From positions 2,495,501 to 2,559,500 of the forward strand of contig NZ_AP014946.1 in NCBI RefSeq assembly GCF_002355335.1: a DNA stretch of 64,000 bases, in the 5' to 3' direction. The position numbers and the translations under genes were made by a program. The notes beneath the pieces were generated by a model. The model saw only the letters and a program-made list of their open reading frames with translations. It ran no database searches and had not been told where the DNA came from. Below are positions 8,729 to 18,805 of the stretch, piece by piece. The stretch's first letter is position 1. Each line of letters starts with the position of its first letter. Origin of the DNA: Variibacter gotjawalensis (lineage in GTDB: Bacteria > Pseudomonadota > Alphaproteobacteria > Rhizobiales > Xanthobacteraceae).

Positions 8729-9639
8729 TGACACCGATTGCCAACGATCGCGCCAGCCGCATTGCGGATGCTGACCGCCTCAATGTCTCGTTCGAGTTCT
8801 TCCCGCCGAAGACCGACGAAATGGAACGCAATTTATGGGACGCCATCGGCCGCCTTGCGCCGCTCTCGCCATCCTTCGTGTCTGTGACATACGGCGCGGG
8901 CGGCTCGACGCGCGAACGCACCCACGCGACCGTCAAACGTGTCGTCAACGAAACCTCGCTGCTGCCCGCTGCGCATCTCACCTGCGTCGATGCGACAAAG
9001 AACGAAATCAACGACGTCATCGGCAGTTATCGTGACGCCGGCGTTCGCCACATCGTCGCGCTGCGCGGTGACCCGACCGCCGGCATCGGCACCAAATTCG
9101 CGCCGCATCCGTGTGGTTACGAAACATCTGCCGCACTGGTCGACGGCATCAAAAAGCTAGGTGACTTCGAGGTCTCGGTCTCTGCTTATCCGGAAAAGCA
9201 TCCCGACTCCGCTTCGATCGATGCGGACATCGACGTGCTCAAAGCGAAAGTCGATGCAGGCGCTGATCGCGCGATCACGCAGTTCTTCTTCGATAACGAG
9301 CTCTACTTCCGTTACCTCGATCGCGTGCGCGCCCGTGGCATCGATATTCCGATCGTGCCTGGAATTTTGCCTGTGCAGAATTTCAAGCAAGCCAAGAACT
9401 TCACGTCGCGCGCCGGCGCGACCATTCCGGATTGGCTCGCGGCACGCTTCGATGGTCTCGACGACGATCCGGCGACACGAAAGCTGATCGCGGCAGCGGT
9501 TGCCTCCGAGCAGGTGCTCGATCTCGTCGATCGCGGCGTGACGGATTTCCATTTCTACACGATGAACCGCGCTGATCTCGTCTACGCGATCTGCCATCTG
9601 CTCGGCATGCGCCCGGCGGCAGCACAGAAGGCGGCATAA
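8728..9639 (+). CDS. metF: 5,10-methylenetetrahydrofolate reductase
   Basis: 303 residues. It reduces 5,10-methylene-THF to 5-methyl-THF, the methyl donor for methionine synthase. Family signatures: [10 protein letters not shown] at the N-terminus, [14 protein letters not shown] (flavin/folate site region), [30 protein letters not shown] and [17 protein letters not shown]. The ATG at 8728 overlaps the stop of the regulator by one base, and its own stop overlaps the next gene by one base, which points to translational coupling. An in-frame upstream extension lies within the regulator gene and is not used. Cytoplasmic. Confidence 0.96.
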   Translation: MTPIANDRASRIADADRLNVSFEFFPPKTDEMERNLWDAIGRLAPLSPSFVSVTYGAGGSTRERTHATVKRVVNETSLLPAAHLTCVDATKNEINDVIGSYRDAGVRHIVALRGDPTAGIGTKFAPHPCGYETSAALVDGIKKLGDFEVSVSAYPEKHPDSASIDADIDVLKAKVDAGADRAITQFFFDNELYFRYLDRVRARGIDIPIVPGILPVQNFKQAKNFTSRAGATIPDWLAARFDGLDDDPATRKLIAAAVASEQVLDLVDRGVTDFHFYTMNRADLVYAICHLLGMRPAAAQKAA

Positions 9640-10691
9640 TGGCTTCGACCGAACAGAGATTTCGCGACATTGCGGCCGAGCGTATTCTTGTGCTCGACGG
9701 CGCAATGGGCACCGAGATCCAGAATTTGAAGCTCGACGAGTCCGGCTATCGCGGCGAGCGCTTCAAGAGCTGGAATCGCGACGTGCGCGGCAACAACGAT
9801 CTGCTGATCCTCACCCAGCCCGACGCTGTGCGTGCGATCCATCTCGACTACTTCCGCGTCGGCTCCGACATCGTCGAGACCAACACGTTTTCGTCGACGT
9901 CGATTGCGCAGGCCGACTACGGTATGGAAAGCCTCGTCTACGAACTCAATCACGATGGTGCGCGGCTCGCACGTGAGGCCGCCGACATCGCCGAGAAGGA
10001 AGATGGCCGCCCGCGCTTCGTCGCCGGCGCGATCGGGCCGACGAACCGCACCGCGTCGCTCTCACCCGACGTCAATCGCCCGGGCTTCCGTGCCGTGACG
10101 TTCGACGAATTGCGGGACGCCTACGCCGAAGAGGTGAAGGGGCTGCTCGACGGTGGTGCCGACCTCATTCTGATTGAGACGATCTTCGATACGTTGAACG
10201 CCAAGGCTGCCATCGTCGCCGCCGAAGATGAATTTACACGGCGCGGCGAACGCGCGCCGATCATGATCTCCGGCACGATCACCGACTTGTCCGGCCGCAC
10301 ACTCTCGGGCCAGACACCGGAAGCTTTTTGGTATTCAGTCCAGCATGCGCGGCCGCTGACTGTCGGGCTCAACTGCGCACTTGGCGCTAAAGAGATGCGC
10401 GCTCATATCGCCGAAATCTCGCGTGTCGCCGACACGCTTGTCTGCGCTTATCCGAATGCCGGTCTGCCGAATGAGTTCGGGCTTTACGATGAAAGCCCGG
10501 AACAGATGGCGGCTCTTGTCGGCGAATTCGCCAAGGCCGGCCTCGTCAATGTCGTCGGCGGCTGCTGCGGCTCCACGCCCGCGCACATCCGCGCGGTGGC
10601 CGAAGCCGTTAAGGGCAAGAAACCGCGTGTCATCCCGAAAATCCCCGAGCGCCTGCGTTTGTCCGGCCTCGAAGCCTTTGAGTTTGCGTAA
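9639..10691 (+). CDS. metH: Methionine synthase, homocysteine-binding part (split MetH, N-terminal gene)
   Basis: 350 residues equal to the first domain of cobalamin-dependent MetH. It has [42 protein letters not shown] and the zinc-ligand cysteines in VGLNCALG and VGGCCGSTP. It binds homocysteine through zinc for methylation. The remaining MetH modules are encoded by the next gene, which starts one base before this one ends (TAATG). In most bacteria these are one polypeptide of about 1200 residues; here 350 plus 901 residues make up the full set. Both frames are intact, so this is a stable split and not a frameshift. Confidence 0.95.
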   Translation: MASTEQRFRDIAAERILVLDGAMGTEIQNLKLDESGYRGERFKSWNRDVRGNNDLLILTQPDAVRAIHLDYFRVGSDIVETNTFSSTSIAQADYGMESLVYELNHDGARLAREAADIAEKEDGRPRFVAGAIGPTNRTASLSPDVNRPGFRAVTFDELRDAYAEEVKGLLDGGADLILIETIFDTLNAKAAIVAAEDEFTRRGERAPIMISGTITDLSGRTLSGQTPEAFWYSVQHARPLTVGLNCALGAKEMRAHIAEISRVADTLVCAYPNAGLPNEFGLYDESPEQMAALVGEFAKAGLVNVVGGCCGSTPAHIRAVAEAVKGKKPRVIPKIPERLRLSGLEAFEFA

Positions 10692-13396
10692 TGAGTGAGC
10701 TTGAGACTGTTGCGCCGACGATCGCGCAATTCATCAACGTCGGCGAGCGGACCAACGTCACCGGATCGGCAAAATTCCGTAAGCTGATCACGGCGGGCGA
10801 CTACACGGCTGCGCTCGCGGTCGCGCGCGAGCAGGTCGAAAATGGCGCGCAGGTGCTTGACGTCAACATGGACGAAGGCCTGCTCGACTCCGAAAAGGCG
10901 ATGGTTGAGTTCCTCAACTTGATTGCATCCGAGCCCGACATCGCGCGCGTGCCGCTGATGATCGACTCGTCGAAATGGTCGGTGATCGAAGCTGGGCTGA
11001 AGTGTGTCCAGGGCAAATCGATCGTCAATTCGATTTCGATGAAAGAGGGCGTCGACGCCTTCATCGCGCAGGCGAGGAAGGTGCACGCTTACGGCGCTGC
11101 CGTCGTCGTTATGGCGTTCGACGAAAAGGGTCAGGCTGACAGCTACGAGCGTAAGATCGAGATCTGCGAGAAGGCCTACAAGATCCTGACCGAGCAGGTT
11201 GGCTTCCCGCCGCAGGACATCATCTTCGATCCGAACATCTTCGCGGTTGCGACCGGCATCGAAGAGCATTCGGGCTACGGCGTCGCCTTCATCGAAGCGA
11301 CGCGATGGATCCGCAAGAACTTGCCGCATGCGCATGTGTCGGGCGGCGTGTCGAATCTCTCGTTCTCATTCCGCGGTAACGAGCCGGTCCGCGCTGCGAT
11401 GCACTCCGTGTTTCTTTATCACGCTATCCGCGCCGGCATGGACATGGGCATCGTCAACGCGGGCGCGCTGCCGGTCTATGACGATCTTGATCCTGAACTG
11501 CGCGAAATCTGCGAAGACGTCGTCCTCAATCGCCGCGACGACTCGACCGAGCGCTTGCTCGCGATCGCCGACAAATTCCGCGGGCAGGGCGGCGCGGCCA
11601 AGAAGGAGGCTGATCTCTCTTGGCGGGAGCTGCCGGTCAAGCAGCGCCTCAGCCATTCGCTGGTGCACGGCATCACGCAATACATCGAAGAAGATACCGA
11701 AGCCGCGCGCCTCGAGGTGGCGCGTCCGCTCCATGTGATCGAAGGGCCGCTGATGGACGGCATGAACGTCGTCGGCGATCTGTTCGGCTCCGGCAAGATG
11801 TTCCTCCCGCAGGTCGTCAAATCTGCACGCGTGATGAAGCAGGCGGTCGCCTACCTGATGCCTTTCATGGAAAAGGAAAAGGAAGAGTCCGGGCAAGTGC
11901 ACCAGTCGGCTAACGGCAAGGTTTTGCTCGCGACCGTGAAGGGGGACGTCCACGACATCGGCAAGAACATCGTTGGTGTCGTGCTCCAGTGCAACAACTA
12001 CGAAGTCATTGATCTCGGCGTTATGGTTTCGGCCGCGAAGATCCTCGAGACTGCAAAGACCGAAAAGGTCGACATCATTGGGCTTTCCGGCCTGATCACG
12101 CCGTCGCTCGACGAGATGTGCCACGTCGCCGCCGAGATGGAGCGCGAGGGCTTCAACGTTCCGCTGCTCATCGGTGGAGCAACGACGAGCCGCGTCCACA
12201 CGGCGGTGAAGATCAATCCTAATTATTCTCGCGGTCAGACGATCTACGTTACCGACGCGAGCCGCGCGGTCGGTGTAGCGTCATCGCTGCTCTCGGCGGA
12301 CCAGCGCGTTGCTTACATGGACGACGTGCGCAAGGAATACGTCAAGATCGCCGATGCGCACGCGCGCGCGCAGCAGGACAAGCTGCGCCTGTCGCTGAGC
12401 GCCGCGCGCGCGAACGCGCCGAAATATGATTGGTCCGGGTCATATGTTCCGCCGAAACCGAGCTTCATCGGCGAGAAGTTCTTCGCTGACTATCCGCTTG
12501 AAGAGCTCGTGCCCTACATCGATTGGACGCCGTTCTTCCAAACCTGGGAGCTTGCCGGCCGTTTTCCGGGTATTTTGAAAGACGATGTCGTTGGTGAGGC
12601 CGCGCGTAACCTTTACGACGACGCGACCGCGATGCTGAAGAAGATCGTCGAAGAGAAGTGGTTCCGCGCTGCCGCCGTGATCGGCTTCTGGCCCGCGAAT
12701 GCGGTCGGCGACGACATCCAGCTTTACGATGGTGACGATCGCAGCGAAAAGTCGGCGCTGCTGCACACGCTCCGTCAGCAGCTCGCAAAGCGCGAGGGAC
12801 GTCACAACACAGCACTGTCGGATTTTGTCGCACCGAAAGAGAGCGGACTTGCCGACTATGTCGGTGGTTTCGCCGTCACTGCGGGTATCGGCGAAGACGA
12901 GATCGCGGATCGTTTCAAGCGCGCCAATGACGATTACTCGTCGATCATGGTCAAGGCTCTGGCCGACCGTCTTGCGGAAGCACTCGCCGAGCGCTTGCAC
13001 GAACGCGTGCGCAAAGAGTTCTGGGGCTTCGGTGCCGAAGAGGCATTGTCGGCCGAAGACTTGATCCTCGAGAAGTATCGCGGCATTCGCCCGGCACCCG
13101 GTTATCCGGCACAGCCCGATCACACCGAGAAAAAGACGTTGTTCGATCTGCTCGGCTCTGAAGAGAAGATCGGCATCAAGCTCACCGAAAGTTTTGCGAT
13201 GTGGCCAGGCGCGTCAGTCTCCGGCTTCTACTTCTCGCATCCGGAGAGCCACTACTTCGGCGTCGGCAAGATAGAGCGCGATCAGGTCGAGGACTATGCA
13301 GCGCGTAAGGGCATGACGATCGAAGAGATCGAGCGCTGGCTCGCGCCGATCCTCAATTACGACCCGCGCCACATCACGCAAGGGAAAGCAGCCTAA
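10691..13396 (+). CDS. metH: Methionine synthase, folate-, cobalamin- and SAM-binding modules (split MetH, C-terminal gene)
   Basis: 901 residues. In order: a pterin-binding domain ([20 protein letters not shown], then IMIDSSKW-like [17 protein letters not shown]), a cobalamin cap domain, a B12-binding domain with the [11 protein letters not shown] His-on motif and [15 protein letters not shown], and a C-terminal activation domain ([37 protein letters not shown], then [13 protein letters not shown]). It carries the methyl group from methyl-THF through cobalamin to homocysteine held by the product of the preceding gene. The activation domain should permit SAM-dependent reductive repair. Last gene of the operon. 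The product needs cobalamin, yet no B12 riboswitch is visible ahead of the operon. Confidence 0.96.
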   Translation: MSELETVAPTIAQFINVGERTNVTGSAKFRKLITAGDYTAALAVAREQVENGAQVLDVNMDEGLLDSEKAMVEFLNLIASEPDIARVPLMIDSSKWSVIEAGLKCVQGKSIVNSISMKEGVDAFIAQARKVHAYGAAVVVMAFDEKGQADSYERKIEICEKAYKILTEQVGFPPQDIIFDPNIFAVATGIEEHSGYGVAFIEATRWIRKNLPHAHVSGGVSNLSFSFRGNEPVRAAMHSVFLYHAIRAGMDMGIVNAGALPVYDDLDPELREICEDVVLNRRDDSTERLLAIADKFRGQGGAAKKEADLSWRELPVKQRLSHSLVHGITQYIEEDTEAARLEVARPLHVIEGPLMDGMNVVGDLFGSGKMFLPQVVKSARVMKQAVAYLMPFMEKEKEESGQVHQSANGKVLLATVKGDVHDIGKNIVGVVLQCNNYEVIDLGVMVSAAKILETAKTEKVDIIGLSGLITPSLDEMCHVAAEMEREGFNVPLLIGGATTSRVHTAVKINPNYSRGQTIYVTDASRAVGVASSLLSADQRVAYMDDVRKEYVKIADAHARAQQDKLRLSLSAARANAPKYDWSGSYVPPKPSFIGEKFFADYPLEELVPYIDWTPFFQTWELAGRFPGILKDDVVGEAARNLYDDATAMLKKIVEEKWFRAAAVIGFWPANAVGDDIQLYDGDDRSEKSALLHTLRQQLAKREGRHNTALSDFVAPKESGLADYVGGFAVTAGIGEDEIADRFKRANDDYSSIMVKALADRLAEALAERLHERVRKEFWGFGAEEALSAEDLILEKYRGIRPAPGYPAQPDHTEKKTLFDLLGSEEKIGIKLTESFAMWPGASVSGFYFSHPESHYFGVGKIERDQVEDYAARKGMTIEEIERWLAPILNYDPRHITQGKAA

Positions 13397-13472
13397 TACT
13401 TTTTATTGTCCGATAAGGCCTCTTGGAAATAGGGTTGGCTATTGCTGCTAGCCAATTTCAGGACGAGGTGGG

Positions 13473-14213
13473 ATGCGTATTGCAGTTATCGCGGACGTTC
13501 ATGGAAACCGTCTCGCGCTCGAAGCGGTCCTCGCTCATATCGAAAGCGCGAAGGTCGACCTGATCGCTAATCTTGGTGACCTCGTTTCAGGCCCTTTCGA
13601 TCCGGCAGGCGCTGCCGATCTGCAGATGAGCATCGAGGCTCAAACGATCTCCGGAAATCACGAGCGGCAAGTCCTTGAAGGCAGCGCGATTCCATCCGAC
13701 ATCATCGCGCGAAGTACATTGTCCAACGTGCATGTCGACTGGATCGCGAGTTTGCCGAAGACACTTTCTCTTGCGAATGGCGAGGTCTTCGCGTGTCACG
13801 GAAGCCCGGCCGGTGGCGATCTTGAGTATCTGCTCGAAGATGTGAGGTCGGGAGCACCGGTGCTCGACACCGAAGCCAACATCCGCGCGCGTATCAAGGG
13901 GATTGGCGGTGCGCGCGTCGTCCTCTGCGCGCATACGCACATCCCCCGCGTCGTCACTGTCGACGGAATACTGATCGTCAATCCGGGCAGCGCGGGCTTT
14001 CCGGCGTATCGTGACGAAACACCTGTGCCGCATGCGATGGAAACGGGGTCGCCGCTTGCGCGCTACGCCTTCATCGAGAAGGTGGCTTCCGAGTGGACTG
14101 CGGAGCTGCGCGCCGTACCGTATGATTTTGAAGCGGCGGCCGTGCAAGCAGAGCGGCACGGACGCCCGGTCGGCGCACACATCGTCCGCACGGGACGCGT
14201 GCCGCCAATCTAG
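13473..14213 (+). CDS. Metallophosphoesterase (YfcE/MJ0936-like)
   Basis: 246 residues with all calcineurin-like metal motifs: D8-x-H10 in IADVHGN, GDLVSG, GNHE, CHGSP and AHTH followed by NPGSAGFP. Small bacterial members hydrolyse phosphodiesters or act as protein or nucleotide phosphatases; the substrate here is unknown. A GAGGTGGG ribosome binding site precedes the ATG. It ends directly against the convergent isochorismatase gene: the two stop codons are adjacent bases. Confidence 0.9.
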   Translation: MRIAVIADVHGNRLALEAVLAHIESAKVDLIANLGDLVSGPFDPAGAADLQMSIEAQTISGNHERQVLEGSAIPSDIIARSTLSNVHVDWIASLPKTLSLANGEVFACHGSPAGGDLEYLLEDVRSGAPVLDTEANIRARIKGIGGARVVLCAHTHIPRVVTVDGILIVNPGSAGFPAYRDETPVPHAMETGSPLARYAFIEKVASEWTAELRAVPYDFEAAAVQAERHGRPVGAHIVRTGRVPPI

Positions 14214-14807
14214 TTATTTCACTGCGTTCAAATCGGGCACCACCACCGCGAAGCGATCGTTAAGCGCGGTGAGGGACGCGCGCTTCAGATCGGCCGCTGT
14301 GATTGTCTCTCCGCTGACGGGATCCGGTAAATCGCGCGTCACTGTTGTTGAAGCGACAACCGTGGATTTGTAGCCGAGGTCGAGTGCAGCACGCGCCGTC
14401 GCTTCGACGCACATATGCGTCATGAAGCCGGCAAGCGTGAGTTCTTTACGCCCCGTCTTTTCGAGCGCCTCCTTCAAAGTCGTTCCGGCGAACGAGTTCG
14501 GCAGACCTTTTTCGATGACGACTTCGCCATCCTGCGGTGCCGCTTGCGGCGCAATCTCAAATCCTGGGCCGCCCGGATCGAACGCACCGCCGGCGCGCCC
14601 TTTGTGCTGAATGTGGAACACGGGCGCTCCCACTGCACGCGCGGCGGCGAGCAGCGCAGCGATCTCCGTCAAAGCGTCCTTCACGCCGGGCAGCGGCAGC
14701 TTGCCGTCGACATATTCGCGTTGTGCATCGATCACGATCACCGCCGTGTTCTCAAGTTTCGATGGCGTCGCGGCGCCCGCGAGTTCGAGCAGCGTCTTCG
14801 GTCGCAT
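14214..14807 (-). CDS. Isochorismatase-family cysteine hydrolase
   Basis: 197 residues. The Asp-Lys-Cys triad of the family is visible: Asp in AVIVIDAQREY, Lys in VVIEKGLPNSF and Cys in GFMTHMCVEATAR. Such enzymes hydrolyse amides or vinyl ethers (nicotinamidase-like, isochorismatase-like). The specific substrate is not clear. The ATG at 14807 has a GGAG ribosome binding site nine bases upstream; the frame extends 22 codons further but without a better start. Confidence 0.88.
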   Translation of the reverse strand: MRPKTLLELAGAATPSKLENTAVIVIDAQREYVDGKLPLPGVKDALTEIAALLAAARAVGAPVFHIQHKGRAGGAFDPGGPGFEIAPQAAPQDGEVVIEKGLPNSFAGTTLKEALEKTGRKELTLAGFMTHMCVEATARAALDLGYKSTVVASTTVTRDLPDPVSGETITAADLKRASLTALNDRFAVVVPDLNAVK

Positions 14808-14860
14808 GTGGAAAATCTCCGGCGGGCGAGGGTGGCTTACGACTTGGGGGCTCACAACGT

Positions 14861-14890
14861 AAAACACCGGCACGCCCCCGTGCCGGTGTT
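14861..14890 (-). terminator. Rho-independent terminator for the 27-residue protein gene
   Basis: ACACCGGCAC paired with GTGCCGGTGT around a short C/G loop, followed by TTTTA in the minus direction. It lies about 85 bp downstream of the small membrane protein gene. Confidence 0.75.
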
Positions 14891-14973
14891 CCGTATACGC
14901 AGTCCCATCTCCGAAATTGCAATTCGCCTAGTTTCAGCCTGAGTCGGAGAGTGGGCGAGAGCAACGCTAGCTT

Positions 14974-15057
14974 TTAGAATGCACCAAACAGCACGGCACC
15001 AACGAAAGTTAATGCCGCGAACGCTGCGAGCACATTCAGATTGAAGGTCTGTACCAT
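14974..15057 (-). CDS. 27-residue hydrophobic small protein
   Basis: The sequence MVQTFNLNVLAAFAALTFVG continues as AVLFGAF and stops. It has a short polar N-terminus and one predicted membrane helix. A good GAGG ribosome binding site is placed eight bases upstream of the ATG, and a strong terminator lies downstream in the same direction, so this looks like a complete minimal gene. Function unknown. Inner-membrane location is inferred from composition. Confidence 0.7.
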   Translation of the reverse strand: MVQTFNLNVLAAFAALTFVGAVLFGAF

Positions 15058-15294
15058 TAAGCGACCTCACGGCTCGTTGCGACACGTAACAGTAGCAATC
15101 CATTTCGTGAGCGCAAGTTCCGAACGTTGTGCAGCGCGGTGACGATTTTTTCGGCGTGCGATAACTTGCGGCGATATGCGCGCCGTGTGAAGAGGGCGGC
15201 CGCGTTAACCCGTTAGTTACTATGAATCACGTCGCAAGATCGAAGCTGCGGATTCGAATAAATCCTTAAGCATACCGGCGGCACCGTGCCTTCC

Positions 15295-16371
15295 ATGAAA
15301 CGTGGAGTGGCCCAGTATCTCGTCGGCTCCGCTGTGCTGCTGGCTTTGGCCGGCTGCGCGGGCAGTTTTGTCGCCCAGCGCGACCCGTGGCGGCGGGATG
15401 CCGAAATCGCCTGTATGAAGTCGGGCTCGATCAAACAAAGTGCGACCGTTGTGCCCATCCGTCCGATCGAAGGACCCGGCGTCTGCGGCGCGACTATGCC
15501 TCTCAAGGTTGCGGCGATCGGCGAGGGCTCCTCGCTCGCCGCATATGCCGAGTCTTTGCGGCCTCCGGGCGGCATTTCTGGTCAATCTTCGGCGCGGCCG
15601 TTCCCGATTCCGGAGCCGCGCGAGCCTCAGTATGCGCGCCAATCGACAGAACAACGCCCGTTCGGCGAGCGGCCGATGCAAATCAGCCCACCGGGCTCCG
15701 AGCCCGAAGAGGAAGAGCCTGCGGACGAGCCTTATGATCCGCAGCAGTCGGGGCCGAACCGGCCTGAATCGCGGCCGCCGCCGCGTCTCGGTCCACAAAA
15801 GCCGTTGCTCGCCTTCGCGGCGACGTCGGCCGCCGTGCAACCGACCGCAACGCTTGCGTGCCCGCTGGTCTCGCAGCTCGACAAATGGATGGCGGGTTCG
15901 GTTCAGCCCGCCGCGCAGCGCTGGTTTGGTCAACCGGTCGCCGAGATCAAGCAGATTTCCGCCTATTCATGCCGGGGCATGAATGGTCAACGTGGCGCGC
16001 CGATCTCCGAGCATGCCTTTGGCAATGCTCTCGATATCGCGGGCTTCACCCTAGCGGATGGCCGAAAAGTCACCGTAAAGAATGGCTGGCACGGCACACC
16101 GGAAGAGCAGGGGTTCCTGCGCGACGTCCACGCGGCCGCCTGCGAGCAGTTCTCGACCGTGCTCGCGCCGGGCTCGAACCGCTTCCACTACGACCACATC
16201 CATGTCGATCTCGCCCGCCGCCGGTCGGGTCGCAGCTACTGCAATCCGCGCGCGATTCCAGGCGACCTGATCGCCCAGCAAGCGCACCAGCGCCGGCTCG
16301 GCTTTGCGCCGGAAGAACCGAAGCGCGGCCTTGAGCCGCTGTTGCCGCGCGCTATCCCGGGCGAGGACTAA
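15295..16371 (+). CDS. Extensin-like lipoprotein (LAS-type metallopeptidase fold)
   Basis: 358 residues. The N-terminus has a lipobox (VLLALAGC, lipid Cys at residue 21), then a Pro/Glu-rich linker (about 95-170). The C-terminal Extensin-like domain follows, with CPLVSQLDKWM, SYxC-like SAYSCRGMN, HAFGNALDIAGF and FHYDHIHVDLARR. The H...D...HxH pattern resembles LAS peptidases (VanX/MepA), so a peptidoglycan-related role in the periplasm is plausible, though unproven for the family. An upstream GTG at 15286 would add three residues; the ATG is preferred. Confidence 0.85.
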   Translation: MKRGVAQYLVGSAVLLALAGCAGSFVAQRDPWRRDAEIACMKSGSIKQSATVVPIRPIEGPGVCGATMPLKVAAIGEGSSLAAYAESLRPPGGISGQSSARPFPIPEPREPQYARQSTEQRPFGERPMQISPPGSEPEEEEPADEPYDPQQSGPNRPESRPPPRLGPQKPLLAFAATSAAVQPTATLACPLVSQLDKWMAGSVQPAAQRWFGQPVAEIKQISAYSCRGMNGQRGAPISEHAFGNALDIAGFTLADGRKVTVKNGWHGTPEEQGFLRDVHAAACEQFSTVLAPGSNRFHYDHIHVDLARRRSGRSYCNPRAIPGDLIAQQAHQRRLGFAPEEPKRGLEPLLPRAIPGED

Positions 16372-16460
16372 GCGGAATCAAAGTCACAGCTTTTCGCCGC
16401 AACCGGCTCGGTGTGCACGGGAAACTGGACTTTTGCCCCAACGATGTTTATAGTCTTCAC

Positions 16461-17090
16461 ATGACAAAAAAGGATCCGCTGGCGCGGCAGGGCTATCATC
16501 ACGGCAACCTCAAAGAGGCGCTGGTGATCGCGGCGCGCAAACTGATCGCTGAACGGGGACCCGCCGGCTTTACGCTCGTTGAGGCCGCGCGCCTTGCCGG
16601 CGTTTCACCCGCTGCCCCTTATCGCCACTTCAAGGATCGTGCAGCCCTCGTTGCCGAAGTGGCCCAGCAAGGTTTCCAAGAATTCGGCAAGCGGATGGGC
16701 GCGGCGGCGAAAGCTGCAGCGACCGACAAAGAAGGCTTCATGCGTATGGGCGACACTTATCTCGCCTTCGCGCGCGAAGAGCCCGGCTATTACGCAGCGA
16801 TGTTCTCCGGCGGATATCCGCTCGATACGGCCGAGAAGGTAGGGCAGGCCACGTTCGACGGTCTCGCCAATGCGATCCGTGGTGTTGCCCATCATATGCG
16901 TGCTGAAGGGAAGGGCGAGATCGTCAACATTGACGGGCTTGCCTACTACGTCTGGGCGATGTCGCACGGCATCGCGACGCTTTCAGCGGCAGGCTTCCTG
17001 CCGGACCGCGAGCCCCGTCCGTCGCCGGACGTGCTGCTGCAGGACGGCGTTGAAGCTCTTGTTCGCGGTTCCCTGGCACCGCCGAAATAG
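16461..17090 (+). CDS. TetR-family transcriptional regulator
   Basis: 209 residues. The N-terminal helix-turn-helix is clear: HHGNLKEALVIAARKLIAERGPAGFTLVEAARLAGVSPAAPYRHFKDRAALV. The C-terminal ligand domain matches the WHG/TetR_C type (MGDTYLAFAREEPGYYAAMFSGGYP). A TATAGT box lies seven bases before the ATG, so the transcript may be almost leaderless. The downstream gene has an inverted repeat over its promoter and is the likeliest target. Ligand unknown. Confidence 0.9.
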   Translation: MTKKDPLARQGYHHGNLKEALVIAARKLIAERGPAGFTLVEAARLAGVSPAAPYRHFKDRAALVAEVAQQGFQEFGKRMGAAAKAAATDKEGFMRMGDTYLAFAREEPGYYAAMFSGGYPLDTAEKVGQATFDGLANAIRGVAHHMRAEGKGEIVNIDGLAYYVWAMSHGIATLSAAGFLPDREPRPSPDVLLQDGVEALVRGSLAPPK

Positions 17091-17125
17091 CTCGCAAAAT
17101 TTTCAAACGAGGAATGTGAATGGCC

Positions 17126-17165
17126 TTGACATTCATCCGAGGCAAATGTAAATGTACGTTACATT
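17126..17165 (+). promoter_or_regulatory. Sigma70-like promoter with overlapping inverted repeat (candidate TetR operator)
   Basis: TTGACA (17126-17131), a 17-bp spacer and TAAATG (17149-17154) form a plausible promoter. The inverted repeat AATGTAA-N7-TTACATT (17145-17165) covers the -10 and start region. A further GTGAATG/CATTCAC pair surrounds it. The site lies between the TetR gene and the DUF2852 gene. Confidence 0.6.
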
Positions 17166-17183
17166 CACAAACGGAGAAGCGTC

Positions 17184-17612
17184 ATGACGATATCTTCCTT
17201 GGACAACAACCAGTCTCGTTACCCCTTCGCGCATCCTTCAATGGAAGCCATTCCGCCGATCCTGCGCGGCTGGAACCCGCTGACGACGACAGCGATGATC
17301 CTCGGCTTCATCTTCTTCTGGCCGATCGGCCTTGCGATGATCGCCTGGAATTGGACGACGCAGTTCGGTTGGCGGACGTGGGGCGGACGGCGCTCGCGTC
17401 GCGAGCGCCGTGAGTTGGTTCAGCCGGAGACTGGCAATACGGCATTCGAGGCTTGGAAGGCCGACGAACTCGCGCGGCTCGAAGCCGAGCGTCAGAAGCT
17501 CGCCGCTGCCCAGGCCGAATTCGCCGGCTTCGTCGACCAGCTCAAGCGCGCCAAGGACCGCGAGGAGTTCGACCGGTTCATGACGAACCGCAACGGCTCG
17601 CAGCCGGCCTAA
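17184..17612 (+). CDS. DUF2852 small membrane protein
   Basis: 142 residues. One strong membrane segment is present (PLTTTAMILGFIFFWPIGLAMIAW, about 35-60), then an Arg-rich stretch (WGGRRSRRERRE) and a C-terminal helix rich in Ala/Glu/Lys ending FDRFMTNRN. This matches DUF2852, a family restricted largely to alphaproteobacteria. Function unknown. It has its own promoter and a strong terminator, so it is monocistronic and possibly TetR-regulated. Confidence 0.85.
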   Translation: MTISSLDNNQSRYPFAHPSMEAIPPILRGWNPLTTTAMILGFIFFWPIGLAMIAWNWTTQFGWRTWGGRRSRRERRELVQPETGNTAFEAWKADELARLEAERQKLAAAQAEFAGFVDQLKRAKDREEFDRFMTNRNGSQPA

Positions 17613-17630
17613 CGAGCCGCTGACGATCAA

Positions 17631-17658
17631 GGCCCCCGCACTTCGCGGGGGCTTTTTG
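17631..17658 (+). terminator. Rho-independent terminator after DUF2852 gene
   Basis: GCCCCCGC-ACTTC-GCGGGGGC followed by TTTTTG. Confidence 0.9.
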
Positions 17659-17815
17659 CTGCCCACTCCGAATTAGCGAAAAACTCACGAACCTTCGCAA
17701 CACGCGATTCATCACCCCACGCGAAACGCTGCGGCTATTCTTTCTATTCAAGTCTTCCTGCATGTCTTTCAGGCAGAGTCATTCTCAGCTCGCTCCGTTG
17801 CGTGAAAGCTGAATA

Positions 17816-18805
17816 ATGCACGTCGTCGTCGTCGACCCGAGCCGAACTGTTCTGATGATTGCTTCGCAGCTGATCGGCGGGCAGGGCCATATCGTGCACA
17901 CCTTCACGGATCCCCACGTGGCACTCGATCACTTGCGGACGCATGACGAGGTGGACGCGCTGATCACGTGCAGCGAGTATGACGGTATGACGGGCCTACA
18001 GTTATGCGCCGAAGCGCGCACGGCCGTCGGCGCCGAACGTCCTCTCTACGTCATTCTGATGTCGTCGACCAAAGAGCGCGGCCGCCGCGCAGCGGCACTC
18101 GATGCTGGCGCCGACGATTTCATGCGCAAGCCTCCGGAGCCAGACGAATTTTACGCGCGCCTCCGCGCCGCCGAACGCGTCATCTCGCTTCAGCGCGAAC
18201 TCATGCGCCTTGCCAATACGGATCCGCTCAGCGGACTCCTTAATCGTCGCGCGTTATTCCGCCGCGCCGGTGAAGCACGCGAACGCGCCGCTGCCGGGCG
18301 CTTCCTGACTGCCGTGATGTTCGACATCGATCACTTCAAACGCATCAACGACACCTACGGTCACGACGCGGGCGACCGCGCGATCCAAGTCGTCGCACAT
18401 GAAATCAAACGCGCGTTTCCAATCGCCGGCCGTCTTGGTGGCGAGGAATTCGTCGGCTTCATGGAAGAGGCGACGCTGATGGAAACCGCTGCGCGCGGCG
18501 AGCAGCTTCGCCGCACGTTGCAGGATATGGACATCGGCGCCGGCAAAGCCACGATCAATCTGACGATCAGCGCAGGCGTCAGCTTGTTCCGCGCCGGCGA
18601 AACCGTCGACGCGTTTCTTCAGCGCGCTGATAACGCGCTCTACGCCGCGAAGTCGGCAGGCCGCAACCGCATCATCACGGAAACCAATGTCGTTGTCCCA
18701 GACGGCGTAGCGCGCCCGACGCGTCTGCGCCAAGGCAATCGCGCGCCGTCTAACGCGAACGTTTCTTCGGATCCCCAAACCCGCCGGCCGTTGGCGTCTG
18801 GATAA
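17816..18805 (+). CDS. Diguanylate cyclase with degenerate receiver domain (PleD-like)
   Basis: 329 residues. Residues 1-120 have a CheY-like fold ([30 protein letters not shown]), but the phosphoacceptor strand reads [13 protein letters not shown]. The position of the usual Asp is occupied by Cys (Ser next to it). Residues about 140-290 are a GGDEF domain with [32 protein letters not shown] and an active RLGGEEF signature, so cyclic-di-GMP synthesis is expected. The inhibitory RxxD site is absent (Pro where Asp would be). Regulation by phosphorylation is therefore unlikely. The 3' end overlaps the convergent oxoprolinase gene by 56 bp. Confidence 0.88.
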   Translation: MHVVVVDPSRTVLMIASQLIGGQGHIVHTFTDPHVALDHLRTHDEVDALITCSEYDGMTGLQLCAEARTAVGAERPLYVILMSSTKERGRRAAALDAGADDFMRKPPEPDEFYARLRAAERVISLQRELMRLANTDPLSGLLNRRALFRRAGEARERAAAGRFLTAVMFDIDHFKRINDTYGHDAGDRAIQVVAHEIKRAFPIAGRLGGEEFVGFMEEATLMETAARGEQLRRTLQDMDIGAGKATINLTISAGVSLFRAGETVDAFLQRADNALYAAKSAGRNRIITETNVVVPDGVARPTRLRQGNRAPSNANVSSDPQTRRPLASG

